Source: Henricia sp. BOLD:AAB3569
Taxonomy: Eukaryota; Echinodermata; Asteroidea; Spinulosida; Echinasteridae
Length of the DNA stretch: 64,000 nt
Direction of reading: 5' to 3'
Assembly: GCA_037783545.1 (NCBI GenBank)
Contig: JBBELK010001069.1
Location: forward strand, 182,938 to 246,937
Shown: piece after piece, positions 37,401 through 50,087 of the stretch
How the letters are laid out: each line of letters starts with the position of its first letter
Numbering within the stretch: the first letter of the stretch is position 1
The notes under the pieces: generated by a model
The model's input: the letters and a program-made list of their open reading frames with translations, nothing else
Databases searched by the model: none
What the model was told of the DNA's origin: nothing
Made by a program: the position numbers and the translations under genes

Positions 37401-38430
37401 CCGACGTTTGGACCACACTTTGACCAAATTGCCGAGCCAAACTGGGGTGCGTCAACGACAGTCCGAAGGACTGAGCATGCGCACGACTCAGGAGTACACC
37501 AAAGAGGTGTGTACAGACAGCCACGGTTTGCATGAGCTGTCAGGAAGCCCCAACCCAGTTTTCACTAAACTTTGAAATTTCTCTGCCATTTCCCGGCGAA
37601 AGTCTGTCAATTTTGTAGGACAAGTGCGCAATATAGAGAGTTTGGAGTATGCAAAATTTGAAGTTCGTCGGAACATTTTTCGATTTCCAAATTTGCCGAC
37701 GTTTGGACCACACTTTGACCAAATTGCCGAGCCAAACTGGGGTGCGTCAACGACAGTCCGAAGGACTGAGCATGCGCACGACTCAGGAGTACACCAAAGA
37801 GGTGTGTACAGACAGCCACGGTTTGCGTGAGCAGTCAGGAAGCCCCAACCCACTTTTCCCTAAACTTTGAAATTTCTCTGCCATTTCCCGGCGAAAGTCT
37901 GTCAATTTTTTAGGACAAGTGCGCAATATAGAGAGTTTGGAGCATGCAAAATTTGAAGTTCGTCGGAACATTTTTCGACCTCCAAATTTGCCGACGTTTG
38001 GACCACACTTTGACCAAATTGCCGAGCCAAACTGGGGTGCGTCAACGACAGTCCGAAGGACCGAGAATGCGCACGACTCAGGAGTACACCAAAGATGTGT
38101 GTACAGACAGCCACGGTTTGCGTGAGCAGTCAGGAAGCCCAAACCCAGTTTTCCCTAAACTTTGAAATTTCTCTGCCATTTCCCGGCGAAAGTCTGTCAA
38201 TTTTTTAGGACAAGTGCGCAATATAGAGAGTTTGGAGCATGCAAAATTTGAAGTTCGTCGGAACATTTTTCGACCTCCAAATTTGCCGACGTTTGGACCA
38301 CACTTTGACCAAATTTTCGAGCCAAACTGGGGTGCGTCAACGACAGTCCGAAGGACTGAGAATGCGCACGACTCAGAAGTACACCAAAGATGTGTGTACA
38401 GACAGCCACGGTTTTCGTGAGCAGTCAGGA
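31400..38430 (+). repeat. HOR block F: 8-mer (2360 bp) present three times, nearly identical
   Basis: Marks in order within one copy are GCAAAATCTG, TTAGTACAAG, GTGTGCACAG, GCACAATTTGAAGTCC, a second TTAGTACAAG, TTTTCCATAAAC, AAATTGGAAG, GAGCTGTCAGG, TTTTCACTAAAC, TTTTGTAGG, GAGTATGC, CGATTTCC, GACCGAGAATGC, CCCAAACCC, AAATTTTCGAGCC and CTCAGAAGTAC. All occur three times at exact 2360 bp shifts. Between the second and third copies the only difference I could find is G-to-A at 37532. Confidence 0.9.
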
Positions 38431-41400
38431 AGCCCCAACCCAGTTTTCCCTAAACTTTGAAATTTCTCTGCCATTTCCCGGCGAAAGTCTGTCAATTTTT
38501 TAGGACAAGTGCGCAATATAGAAAGTTTGGAGCATGCAAAATTTGAAGTTCGTCGGAACATTTTTCGACCTCCAAATTTGCCGACGTTTGGACCACACTT
38601 TGACCAAATTGCCGAGCCAAACTGGGGTGCGTCAACGACAGTCCGAAGGACTGAGCATGCGCACGACTCAGGAGTACACCAAAGAGGTGTGTACAGACAG
38701 CCACGGTTTGCGTGAGCAGTCAGGAAGCCCCAACCCAGTTTTCACTAAACTTTGAAATTTCTCTGCCATTTCCCGGCGAAAGTATGTCAATTTTTTAGGA
38801 CGAGTGCGCAATATAGAGAGTTTGGAGCATGCAAAATTTGAAGTTCGTCGGAACATTTTTCGACCTCCAAATTTGCCGACGTTTGGACCACACTTTGACC
38901 AAATTGCCGAGCCAAACTGGGGTGCGTCAACGACAGTCCGAAGGACTGAGCATGCGCACGACTCAGGAGTACACCAAAGAGGTGTGTACAGACAGCCACG
39001 GTTTGCGTGAGCAGTCAGGAAGCCCCAACCCAGTTTTCCCTAAACTTTGAAATTTCTCTGCCATTTCCCGGCGAAAGTCTGTCAATTTTTTAGGACAAGT
39101 GCGCAATATAGAGAGTTTGGAGCATGCACAATTTGAAGTCCGTCGGAACATTTTTCGACCTCCAAATTTGCCGACGTTTGGACCACACTTTGACCAAATT
39201 TCCGAGCCAAACTGGGGTGCGTCAACGACAGTCCGAAGGACTGAGCATGCGCACGACTCAGGAGTACACCAAAGAGGTGTGTACAGACAGCCACGGTTTG
39301 CGTGAGCAGTCAGGAAGCCCCAACCCAGTTTTCCCTAAACTTTGAAATTTCTCTGCCATTTCCCGGCGAAAGTCTGTCAATTTTTTAGGACAAGTGCGCA
39401 ATATAGAGAGTTTGGAGCATGCAAAATTTGAAGTTCGTCGGAACATTTTTCGACCTCCAAATTTGCCGACGTTTGGACCACACTTTGACCAAATTGCCGA
39501 GCCAAACTGGGGTGCGTCAACGACAGTCCGAAGGACTGAGCATGCGCATGACTCAGGAGTACACCAAAGAGGTGTGTACAGACTGCCACGGTTTGCGTGA
39601 GCAGTCAGGAAGCCCCAACCCAGTTTTCCCTAAACTTTGAAATTTCTATGCCATTTCCCGGCGAAAGTCTGTCAATTTTTTAGGACAAGTGCGCAATATA
39701 GAGAGTTTGGAGCATGTAAAATTTGAAGTTCGTCCGAACATTTTTCGACCTCCAAATTTGCCGACGTTTGAACCACACTTTGACCAAATTGCCGAGCCAA
39801 ACTGGGGTGCGTCAACGACAGTCCGAAGGACTGAGCATGCGCACGACTCAGGAGTACACCAAAGAGGTGTGTACAGACAGCCACGGTTTGCGTGAGCAGT
39901 CAGGAAGCCCCAACCCAGTTTTCCCTAAACTTTGAAATTTCTCTGCCATTTCCCGGCGAAAGTCTGTCAATTTTTTAGGACATGTGCGCAATATAGAGAG
40001 TTTGGAGCATGCAAAATTTGAAGTTCGTCGGAACATTTTTCGACCTCCAAATTTGCCGACGTTTGGACCACACTTTGACCAAATTGCCGAGCCAAACTGG
40101 GGTGCGTCAACGACAGTCCGAAGGACTGAGCATGCGCACGACTCAGGAGTACACCAAAGATGTGTGTACAGACAGCCACGGTTTGCGTGAGCAGTCAGGA
40201 AGCCCCAACCCAGTTTTCCCTAAACTTTGAAATTTCTCTGCCATTTCCCGGCGAAAGTCTGTCATTTTTTTAGGACAAGTGCGCAATATAGAGAGTTTGG
40301 AGCATGCAAAATCTGAAGTTCGTCGGAACATTTTTCGACCTCCAAATTTTCCGACGTTTGGACCACACTTTGACCAAATTGCCGAGCCAAACTGGGGTGC
40401 GTCAACGACAGTCCGAAGGACTGAGCATGCGCACGACTCTGGAGTACACCAAAGAGGTGTGTACAGACAGCCACGGTTTGCGTGAGCAGTCAGGAAGCCC
40501 CAACCCAGTTTTCCCTAAACTTTGAAATTTCTCTGCCATTTCCCGGCGAAAGTCTGTCAATTTTTTAGTACAAGTGCGCAATATAGAGAGTTTGGAGCAT
40601 GCAAAATTTGAAGTTCGTCGGAACATTTTTCGACCTCCAAATTTGCCGACGTTTGGACCACACTTTGACCAAATTGCCGAGCCAAACTGGGGTGCGTCAA
40701 CGACAGTCCGAAGGACTGAGCATGCGCACGACTCAGGAGTACACCAAAGAGGTGTGCACAGACAGCCACGGTTTGCGTGAGCAGTCAGGAAGCCCCAACC
40801 CACTTTTCCCTAAACTTTGAAATTTCTCTGCCATTTCCCGGCGAAAGTCTGTCAATTTTTTAGGACAAGTGCGCAATATAGAGAGTTTGGAGCATGCACA
40901 ATTTGAAGTCCGTCGGAACATTTTTCGACCTCCAAATTTGCCGACGTTTGGACCACACTTTGACCAAATTGCCGAGCCAAACTGGGGTGCGTCAACGACA
41001 GTCCGAAGGACTGAGCATGCGCACGACTCAGGAGTACACCAAAGAGGTGTGTACAGACAGCCACGGTTTGCGTGAGCAGTCAGGAAGCCCCAACCCAGTT
41101 TTCCCTAAACTTTGAAATTTCTCTGCCATTTCCCGGCGAAAGTCTGTCAATTTTTTAGTACAAGTGCGCAATATAGAGAGTTTGGAGCATGCAAAATTTG
41201 AAGTTCGTCGGAACATTTTTCGACCTCCAAATTTGCCGACGTTTGGACCACACTTTGACCAAATTGCCGAGCCAAACTGGGGTGCGTCAACGACAGTCCG
41301 AAGGACTGAGCATGCGCACGACTCAGGAGTACACCAAAGAGGTGTGTACAGACAGCCACGGTTTGCGTGAGCTGTCAGGAAGCCCCAACCCAGTTTTCAC

Positions 41401-43892
41401 TAAACTTTGAAATTTCTCTGCCATTTCCCGGCGAAAGTCTGTCAATTTTGTAGGACAAGTGCGCAATATAGAGAGTTTGGAGTATGCAAAATTTGAAGTT
41501 CGTCGGAACATTTTTCGATTTCCAAATTTGCCGACGTTTGGACCACACTTTGACCAAATTGCCGAGCCAAACTGGGGTGCGTCAACGACAGTCCGAAGGA
41601 CTGAGCATGCGCACGACTCAGGAGTACACCAAAGAGGTGTGTACAGACAGCCACGGTTTGCGTGAGCAGTCAGGAAGCCCCAACCCACTTTTCCCTAAAC
41701 TTTGAAATTTCTCTGCCATTTCCCGGCGAAAGTCTGTCAATTTTTTAGGACAAGTGCGCAATATAGAGAGTTTGGAGCATGCAAAATTTGAAGTTCGTCG
41801 GAACATTTTTCGACCTCCAAATTTGCCGACGTTTGGACCACACTTTGACCAAATTGCCGAGCCAAACTGGGGTGCGTCAACGACAGTCCGAAGGACCGAG
41901 AATGCGCACGACTCAGGAGTACACCAAAGATGTGTGTACAGACAGCCACGGTTTGCGTGAGCAGTCAGGAAGCCCAAACCCAGTTTTCCCTAAACTTTGA
42001 AATTTCTCTGCCATTTCCCGGCGAAAGTCTGTCAATTTTTTAGGACAAGTGCGCAATATAGAGAGTTTGGAGCATCCAAAATTTGAAGTTCGTCGGAACA
42101 TTTTTCGACCTCCAAATTTGCCGACGTTTGGACCACACTTTGACCAAATTTTCGAGCCAAACTGGGGTGCGTCAACGACAGTCCGAAGGACTGAGAATGC
42201 GCACGACTCAGAAGTACACCAAAGATGTGTGTACAGACAGCCACGGTTTTCGTGAGCAGTCAGGAAGCCCCAACCCAGTTTTCCCTAAACTTTGAAATTT
42301 CTCTGCCATTTCCCGGCGAAAGTCTGTCAATTTTTTAGGACAAGTGCGCAATATAGAAAGTTTGGAGCATGCAAAATTTGAAGTTCGTCGGAACATTTTT
42401 CGACCTCCAAATTTGCCGACGTTTGGACCACACTTTGACCAAATTGCCGAGCCAAACTGGGGTGCGTCAACGACAGTCCGAAGGACTGAGCATGCGCACG
42501 ACTCAGGAGTACACCAAAGAGGTGTGTACAGACAGCCACGGTTTGCGTGAGCAGTCAGGAAGCCCCAACCCAGTTTTCACTAAACTTTGAAATTTCTCTG
42601 CCATTTCCCGGCGAAAGTATGTCAATTTTTTAGGACGAGTGCGCAATATAGAGAGTTTGGAGCATGCAAAATTTGAAGTTCGTCGGAACATTTTTCGACC
42701 TCCAAATTTGCCGACGTTTGGACCACACTTTGACCAAATTGCCGAGCCAAACTGGGGTGCGTCAACGACAGTCCGAAGGACTGAGCATGCGCACGACTCA
42801 GGAGTACACCAAAGAGGTGTGTACAGACAGCCACGGTTTGCGTGAGCAGTCAGGAAGCCCCAACCCAGTTTTCCCTAAACTTTGAAATTTCTCTGCCATT
42901 TCCCGGCGAAAGTCTGTCAATTTTTTAGGACAAGTGCGCAATATAGAGAGTTTGGAGCATGCACAATTTGAAGTCCGTCGGAACATTTTTCGACCTCCAA
43001 ATTTGCCGACGTTTGGACCACACTTTGACCAAATTTCCGAGCCAAACTGGGGTGCGTCAACGACAGTCCGAAGGACTGAGCATGCGCACGACTCAGGAGT
43101 ACACCAAAGAGGTGTGTACAGACAGCCACGGTTTGCGTGAGCAGTCAGGAAGCCCCAACCCAGTTTTCCCTAAACTTTGAAATTTCTCTGCCATTTCCCG
43201 GCGAAAGTCTGTCAATTTTTTAGGACAAGTGCGCAATATAGAGAGTTTGGAGCATGCAAAATTTGAAGTTCGTCGGAACATTTTTCGACCTCCAAATTTG
43301 CCGACGTTTGGACCACACTTTGACCAAATTGCCGAGCCAAACTGGGGTGCGTCAACGACAGTCCGAAGGACTGAGCATGCGCATGACTCAGGAGTACACC
43401 AAAGAGGTGTGTACAGACTGCCACGGTTTGCGTGAGCAGTCAGGAAGCCCCAACCCAGTTTTCCCTAAACTTTGAAATTTCTCTGCCATTTCCCGGCGAA
43501 AGTCTGTCAATTTTTTAGGACAAGTGCGCAATATAGAGAGTTTGGAGCATGTAAAATTTGAAGTTCGTCCGAACATTTTTCGACCTCCAAATTTGCCGAC
43601 GTTTGAACCACACTTTGACCAAATTGCCGAGCCAAACTGGGGTGCGTCAACGACAGTCCGAAGGACTGAGCATGCGCACGACTCAGGAGTACACCAAAGA
43701 GGTGTGTACAGACAGCCACGGTTTGCGTGAGCAGTCAGGAAGCCCCAACCCAGTTTTCCCTAAACTTTGAAATTTCTCTGCCATTTCCCGGCGAAAGTCT
43801 GTCAATTTTTTAGGACATGTGCGCAATATAGAGAGTTTGGAGCATGCAAAATTTGAAGTTCGTCGGAACATTTTTCGACCTCCAAATTTGCC
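35928..43892 (+). repeat. 14-mer (4130 bp) followed by its 13-mer copy missing one monomer
   Basis: Monomers from 35928 to 40057 reappear in the same order from 40058 to 43892, except that the TTTTCCATAAAC/AAATTGGAAG monomer (landmark 37329) has no partner. In the copy, the second TTAGTACAAG monomer (landmark 41164) runs straight into GAGCTGTCAGG. Exactly one 295 bp unit is lost with no scar, as expected for unequal homologous crossover. The first seven monomers are themselves the third copy of the 8-mer, so the duplications are nested. Private changes are ATGCC at 39649, GCATCC (42075) and CCATGG (44013). Confidence 0.88.
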
Positions 43893-44187
43893 GACGTTTG
43901 GACCACACTTTGACCAAATTGCCGAGCCAAACTGGGGTGCGTCAACGACAGTCCGAAGGACTGAGCATGCGCACGACTCAGGAGTACACCAAAGATGTGT
44001 GTACAGACAGCCATGGTTTGCGTGAGCAGTCAGGAAGCCCCAACCCACTTTTCCCTAAACTTTGAAATTTCTCTGCCATTTCCCGGCGAAAGTCTGTCAA
44101 TTTTTTAGGACAAGTGCGCAATATAGAGAGCTTGGAGCATGCACAATTTGAAGTCCGTCGGAACATTTTTCGACCTCCAAATTTGCC

Positions 44188-45957
44188 GACGTTTGGACCA
44201 CACTTTGACCAAATTGCCGAGCCAAACTGGGGTGCGTCAACGACAGTCCGAAGGACTGAGCATGCGCACGACTCAGGAGTACACCAAAGAGGTGTGTACA
44301 GACAGCCACGGTTTGCGTGAGCAGTCAGGAAGCCCCAACCCAGTTTTCCCTAAACTTTGAAATTTCTCTGCCATTTCCCGGCGAAAGTCTGTCAATTTTT
44401 TAGGACAAGTGCGCAATATAGAGAGTTTGGAGCATGCACAATTTGAAGTCCGTCGGAACATTTTTCGACCTCCAAATTTGCCGACGTTTGGACCACACTT
44501 TGACCAAATTTTCGAGCCAAACTGGGGTGCGTCAACGACAGTCCGAAGGACTGAGCATGCGCACGACTCAGGAGTACACCAAAGAGGTGTGTACAGACAG
44601 CCACGGTTTGCGTGAGCAGTCAGGAAGCCCCAACCCAGTTTTCACTAAACTTTGAAATTTCTCTGCCATTTCCCGGCGAAAGTCTGTCAATTTTTTAGGA
44701 CAAGTGCGCAATATAGAGAGTTTGGAGCATGCAAAATTTGAAGTTCGTCGGAACATTTTTCGACCTCCAAATTTGCCGACGTTTGGACCACACTTTGACC
44801 AAATTGCCGAGCCAAACTGGGGTGCGTCAACGACAGTCCGAAGGACTGAGCATGCGCATGACTCAGGAGTACACCAAAGAGGTGTGTACAGACTGCCACG
44901 GTTTGCGTGTGCAGTCAGGAAGCCCCAACCCAGTTTTCCCTAAACTTTGAAATTTCTCTGCCATTTCCCGGCGAAAGTCTGTCAATTTTTTAGGACAAGT
45001 GCGCAATATAGAGAGTTTGGAGCATGTAAAATTTGAAGTTCGTCCGAACATTTTTCGACCTCCAAATTTGCCGACGTTTGAACCACACTTTGACCAAATT
45101 GCCGAGCCAAACTGGGGTGCGTCAACGACAGTCCGAAGGACTGAGCATGCGCACGACTCAGGAGTACACCAAAGAGGTGTGTACAGACAGCCACGGTTTG
45201 CGTGAGCAGTCAGGAAGCCCCAACCCAGTTTTCCCTAAACTTTGAAATTTCTCTGCCATTTCCCGGCGAAAGTCTGTCAATTTTTTAGGACAAGTGCGCA
45301 ATATAGAGAGTTTGGAGCATGCACAATTTGAAGTCCGTCGGAACATTTTTCGACCTCCAAATTTGCCGACGTTTGGACCACACTTTGACCAAATTTCCGA
45401 GCCAAACTGGGGTGCGTCAACGACAGTCCGAAGGACTGAGCATGCGCACGACTCAGGAGTACACCAAAGAGGTGTGTACAGACAGCCACGGTTTGCGTGA
45501 GCAGTCAGGAAGCCCCAACCCAGTTTTCACTAAACTTTGAAATTTCTCTGCCATTTCCCGGCGAAAGTCTGTCAATTTTTTAGGACAAGTGCGCAATATA
45601 GAGAGTTTGGAGCATGCAAAATTTGAAGTTCGTCGGAACATTTTTCGACCTCCAAATTTGCCGACGTTTGGACCACACTTTGACCAAATTGCCGAGCCAA
45701 ACTGGGGTGCGTCAACGACAGTCCGAAGGACTGAGCATGCGCATGACTCAGGAGTACACCAAAGAGGTGTGTACAGACTGCCACGGTTTGCGTGTGCAGT
45801 CAGGAAGCCCCAACCCAGTTTTCCCTAAACTTTGAAATTTCTCTGCCATTTCCCGGCGAAAGTCTGTCAATTTTTTAGGACAAGTGCGCAATATAGAGAG
45901 TTTGGAGCATGTAAAATTTGAAGTTCGTCCGAACATTTTTCGACCTCCAAATTTGCC
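44188..45957 (+). repeat. Trimer HOR (885 bp), two copies
   Basis: A GCACAATTTGAAGTCC monomer, then a GCGCATGACTC monomer with TTTGCGTGTGCAG, then a CATGTAAAATTTG plus CGTCCGAAC monomer, occurs twice at 885 bp spacing (for example CGTGTGCAG at about 44908 and 45793). One difference is AAATTTTCGAG (44508) against AAATTTCCGAG (45393). Confidence 0.85.
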
Positions 45958-48900
45958 GACGTTTGAACCACACTTTGACCAAATTGCCGAGCCAAACTGG
46001 GGTGCGTCAACGACAGTCCGAATGACTGAGCATGCGCACGACTCAGGGGTACACCAAAGAGGTGTGTACAGACAGCCACGGTTTGCGTGAGCAGTCAGGA
46101 AGCCCCAACCCAGTTTTCCCTAAACTTTGAAATTTCTCTGCCATTTCCCGGCGAAAGTCTGTCAATTTTTTAGGACATGTGCGCAATATAGAGAGTTTGG
46201 AGCATGCAAAATTTGAAGTTCGTCGGAACATTTTTCGACCTCCAAATTTGCCGACGTTTGGACCACACTTTGACCAAATTGCCGAGCCAAACTGGGGTGC
46301 GTCAACGACAGTCCGAAGGACTGAGCATGCGCACGACTCAGGAGTACACCAAAGATGTGTGTACAGACAGCCACGGTTTGCGTGAGCAGTCAGGAAGCCC
46401 CAAGCCACTTTTCCCTAAACTTTGAAATTTCTCTGCCATTTCCCGGCGAAAGTCTGTCAATTTTTTAGGACAAGTGCGCAATATAGAGAGCTTGGAGCAT
46501 GCACAATTTGAAGTCCGTCGGAACATTTTTCGACCTCCAAATTTGCCGACGTTTGGACCACACTTTGACCAAATTGCCGAGCCAAACTGGGGTGCGTCAA
46601 CGACAGTCCGAAGGACTGAGCATGCGCACGACTCAGGAGTACACCAAAGAGGTGTGTACAGACAGCCACGGTTTTCGTGAGCAGTCAGGCAGCCCCAACC
46701 CAGTTTTCCCTAAACTTTTAAATTTCTCTGCCATTTCCCGGCGAAAGTCTGTCAATTTTGTAGGACAAGTGCGCAATATAGAGAGTTTGGAGCATGCAAA
46801 ATTTGAAGTTCGTCGGAACATTTTTCGACCTCCAAATTTGCCGACGTTTGGACCACACTTTGACCAAATTGCCGAGCCAAACTGGGGTGCGTCAACAACA
46901 GTCCGAAGGACTGAGCATGCGCACGACTCAGGAGTACACCAAAGATGTGTGTACAGACAGCCACGGTTTGCGTGAGCAGTCAGGAAGCCCCAACCCACTT
47001 TTCCCTAAACTTTGAAATTTCTCTGCCATTTCCCGGCGAAAGTCTGTCAATTTTTTAGGACAAGTGCGCAATATAGAGAGCTTGGAGCATGCACAATTTG
47101 AAGTCCGTCGGAATATTTTTCGACCTCCAAATTTGCCGACGTTTGGACCACACTTTGACCAAATTGCCGAGCCAAACTGGGGTGCGTCAACGACAGTCCG
47201 AAGGACTGAGCATGCGCACGACTCAGGAGTACACCAAAGAGGTGTGTACAGACAGCCACGGTTTGCGTGAGCAGTCAGGAAGCCCCAACCCAGTTTTCGC
47301 TAAACTTTGAAATTTCTCTGCCATTTCCAGGCGAAAGTCTGTCAATTTTTTAGGACAAGTGCGCAATATAGAGAGTTTGGAGCATGCAAAATCTGAAGTT
47401 CGTCGGAACATTTTTCGACCTCCAAATTTGCCGACGTTTGGACCACACTTTGACCAAATTGCCGAGCCAAACTGGGGTGCGTCAACGACAGTCCGAAGGA
47501 CTGAGCATGCGCACGACTCAGGAGTACACCAAAGAGGTGTGTACAGACAGCCACGGTTTGCGTGAGCAGTCAGGAAGCCCCAACCCAGTTTTCCCTAAAC
47601 TTTGAAATTTCTCTGCCATTTCCCGGCGAATGTCTGTCAATTTTTTAGGACAAGTGCGCAATATAGAGAGTTTGGAGCATGCAAAATTTGAAGTTCGTCG
47701 GAACATTTTTCGACCTCCAAATTTGCCGACGTTTGGACCACACTTTGACCAAATTGCCGAGCCAAACTGGGGTGCGTCAACGACAGTCCGAAGGACTGAG
47801 CATGCGCACGACTCAGGAGTACACCAAAGATGTGTGTACAGACAGCCACGGTTTGCGTGAGCAGTCAGGAAGCCCCAACCCACTTTTCCGTAAACTTTGA
47901 AATTTCTCTGCCATTTCCCGGCGAAAGTCTGTCAATTTTTTAGGACAAGTGCGCAATATAGAGAGCTTGGAGCATGCACAATTTGAAGTCCGTCGGAACA
48001 TTTTTCGACCTCCAAATTTGCCGACGTTTGGACCACACTTTGACCAAATTGCCGAGCCAAACTGGGGTGCGTCAACGACAGTCCGAAGGACTGAGCATGC
48101 GCACGACTCAGGAGTACACCAAAGAGGTGTGTACAGACAGCCACGGTTTGCGTGAGCAGTCAGGAAGCCCCAACCCAGTTTTCCCTAAACTTTGAAATTT
48201 CTCTGCCATTTCCCGGCGAAAGTCTGTCAATTTTTTAGGACAAGTGCGCAATATAGAGAGTTTGGAGCATGCAAAATCTGAAGTTCGTCGGAACATTTTT
48301 CGACCTCCAAATTTGCCGACGTTTGGACCACACTTTGACCAAATTGCCGAGCCAAACTGGGGTGCGTCAACGACAGTCCGAAGGACTGAGCATGCGCACG
48401 ACTCAGGAGTACACCAAAGAGGTGTGTACAGACAGCCACGGTTTGCGTGAGCAGTCAGGAAGCCCCAACCCAGTTTTCCCTAAACTTTGAAATTTCTCTG
48501 CCATTTCCCGGCGAATGTCTGTCAATTTTTTAGGACAAGTGCGCAATATAGAGAGTTTGGAGCATGCAAAATTTGAAGTTCGTCGGAACATTTTTCGACC
48601 TCCAAATTTGCCGACGTTTGGACCACACTTTGACCAAATTGCCGAGCCAAACTGGGGTGCGTCAACGACAGTCCGAAGGACTGATCATGCGCACGACTCA
48701 GGAGTACACCAAAGAGGTGTGTACAGACAGCCACGGTTTGCGTGAGCAGTCAGGAAGCCCCAACCCAGTTTTCCCTAAACTTTGAAATTTCTCTGCCATT
48801 TCCCGGCGAAAGTCTGTCAATTTTTTAGGACAAGTGCGCAATATAGAGAGTTTGGAGCATGCAAAATCTGAAGTTCGTCGGAACATTTTTCGACCTCCAA

Positions 48901-50087
48901 ATTTGCCGACGTTTGGACCACACTTTGACCAAATTGCCGAGCCAAACTGGGGTGCGTCAACGACAGTCCGAAGGACTGAGCATGCGCACGACTCAGGAGT
49001 ACACCAAAGAGGTGTGTACAGACAGCCACGGTTTGCGTGAGCAGTCAGGAAGCCCCAACCCAGTTTTCCCTAAACTTTGAAATTTCTCTGCCATTTCCCG
49101 GCGAAAGTCTGTCAATTTTTTAGGACAAGTGCGCAATATAGAGAGTTTGGAGCATGCAAAATCTGAAGTTCGTCGGAACATTTTTCGACCTCCAAATTTG
49201 CCGACGTTTGGACCACACTTTGACCAAATTGCCGAGCCAAACTGGGGTGCGTCAACGACAGTCCGAAGGACTGAGCATGCGCACGACTCAGGAGTACACC
49301 AAAGAGGTGTGTACAGACAGCCACGGTTTGCGTGAGCAGTCAGGAAGCCCCAACCCAGTTTTCCCTAAACTTTGAAATTTCTCTGCCATTTCCCGGCGAA
49401 TGTCTGTCAATTTTTAAGGACAAGTGCGCAATATAGAGAGTTTGGAGCATGCAAAATTTGAAGTTCGTCGGAACATTTTTCGACCTCCAAATTTGCCGAC
49501 GTTTGGACCACACTTTGACCAAATTGCCGAGCCAAACTGGGGTGCGTCAACGACAGTCCGAAGGACTGAGCATGCGCACGACTCAGGAGTACACCAAAGA
49601 TGTGTGTACAGACAGCCACGGTTTGCGTGAGCAGTCAGGAAGCCCCAACCCACTTTTCCCTAAACTTTGAAATTTCTCTGCCATTTCCCGGCGAAAGTCT
49701 GTCAATTTTTTAGGACAAGTGCGCAATATAGAGAGCTTGGAGCATGCACAATTTGAAGTCCGTCGGAACATTTTTCGACCTCCAAATTTGCCGACGTTTG
49801 GACCACACTTTGACCAAATTGCCGAGCCAAACTGGGGTGCGTCAACGACAGTCCGAAGGACTGAGCATGCGCACGACTCAGGAGTACACCAAAGAGGTGT
49901 GTACAGACAGCCACGGTTTGCGTGAGCAGTCAGGAAGCCCCAACCCAGTTTTCCCTAAACTTTGAAATTTCTCTGCCATTTCCCGGCGAATGTCTGTCCA
50001 TTTTTTAGGACAAGTGCGCAATATAGAGAGTTTGGAGCATGCAAAATTTGAAGTTCGTCGGAACATTTTTCGACCTCCAAATTTGCC
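45958..50087 (+). repeat. Mixed block G with an 885 bp trimer and GCGAATGTCTG monomers
   Basis: A GAGAGCTTGG/GCACAATTT monomer, a GCAAAATCTG monomer and a GCGAATGTCTG monomer repeat at 885 bp between about 46.85 and 48.6 kb. Runs of GCAAAATCTG monomers (landmarks 48834 and 49129) and TTTTTAAGG/GCGAATGTC monomers follow. Private changes include CTTTTAAATTT (about 46718), AACAACAGTCC (46897), TTTTCGCTAAAC (47298) and CTGATCATGC (48684). Confidence 0.8.
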
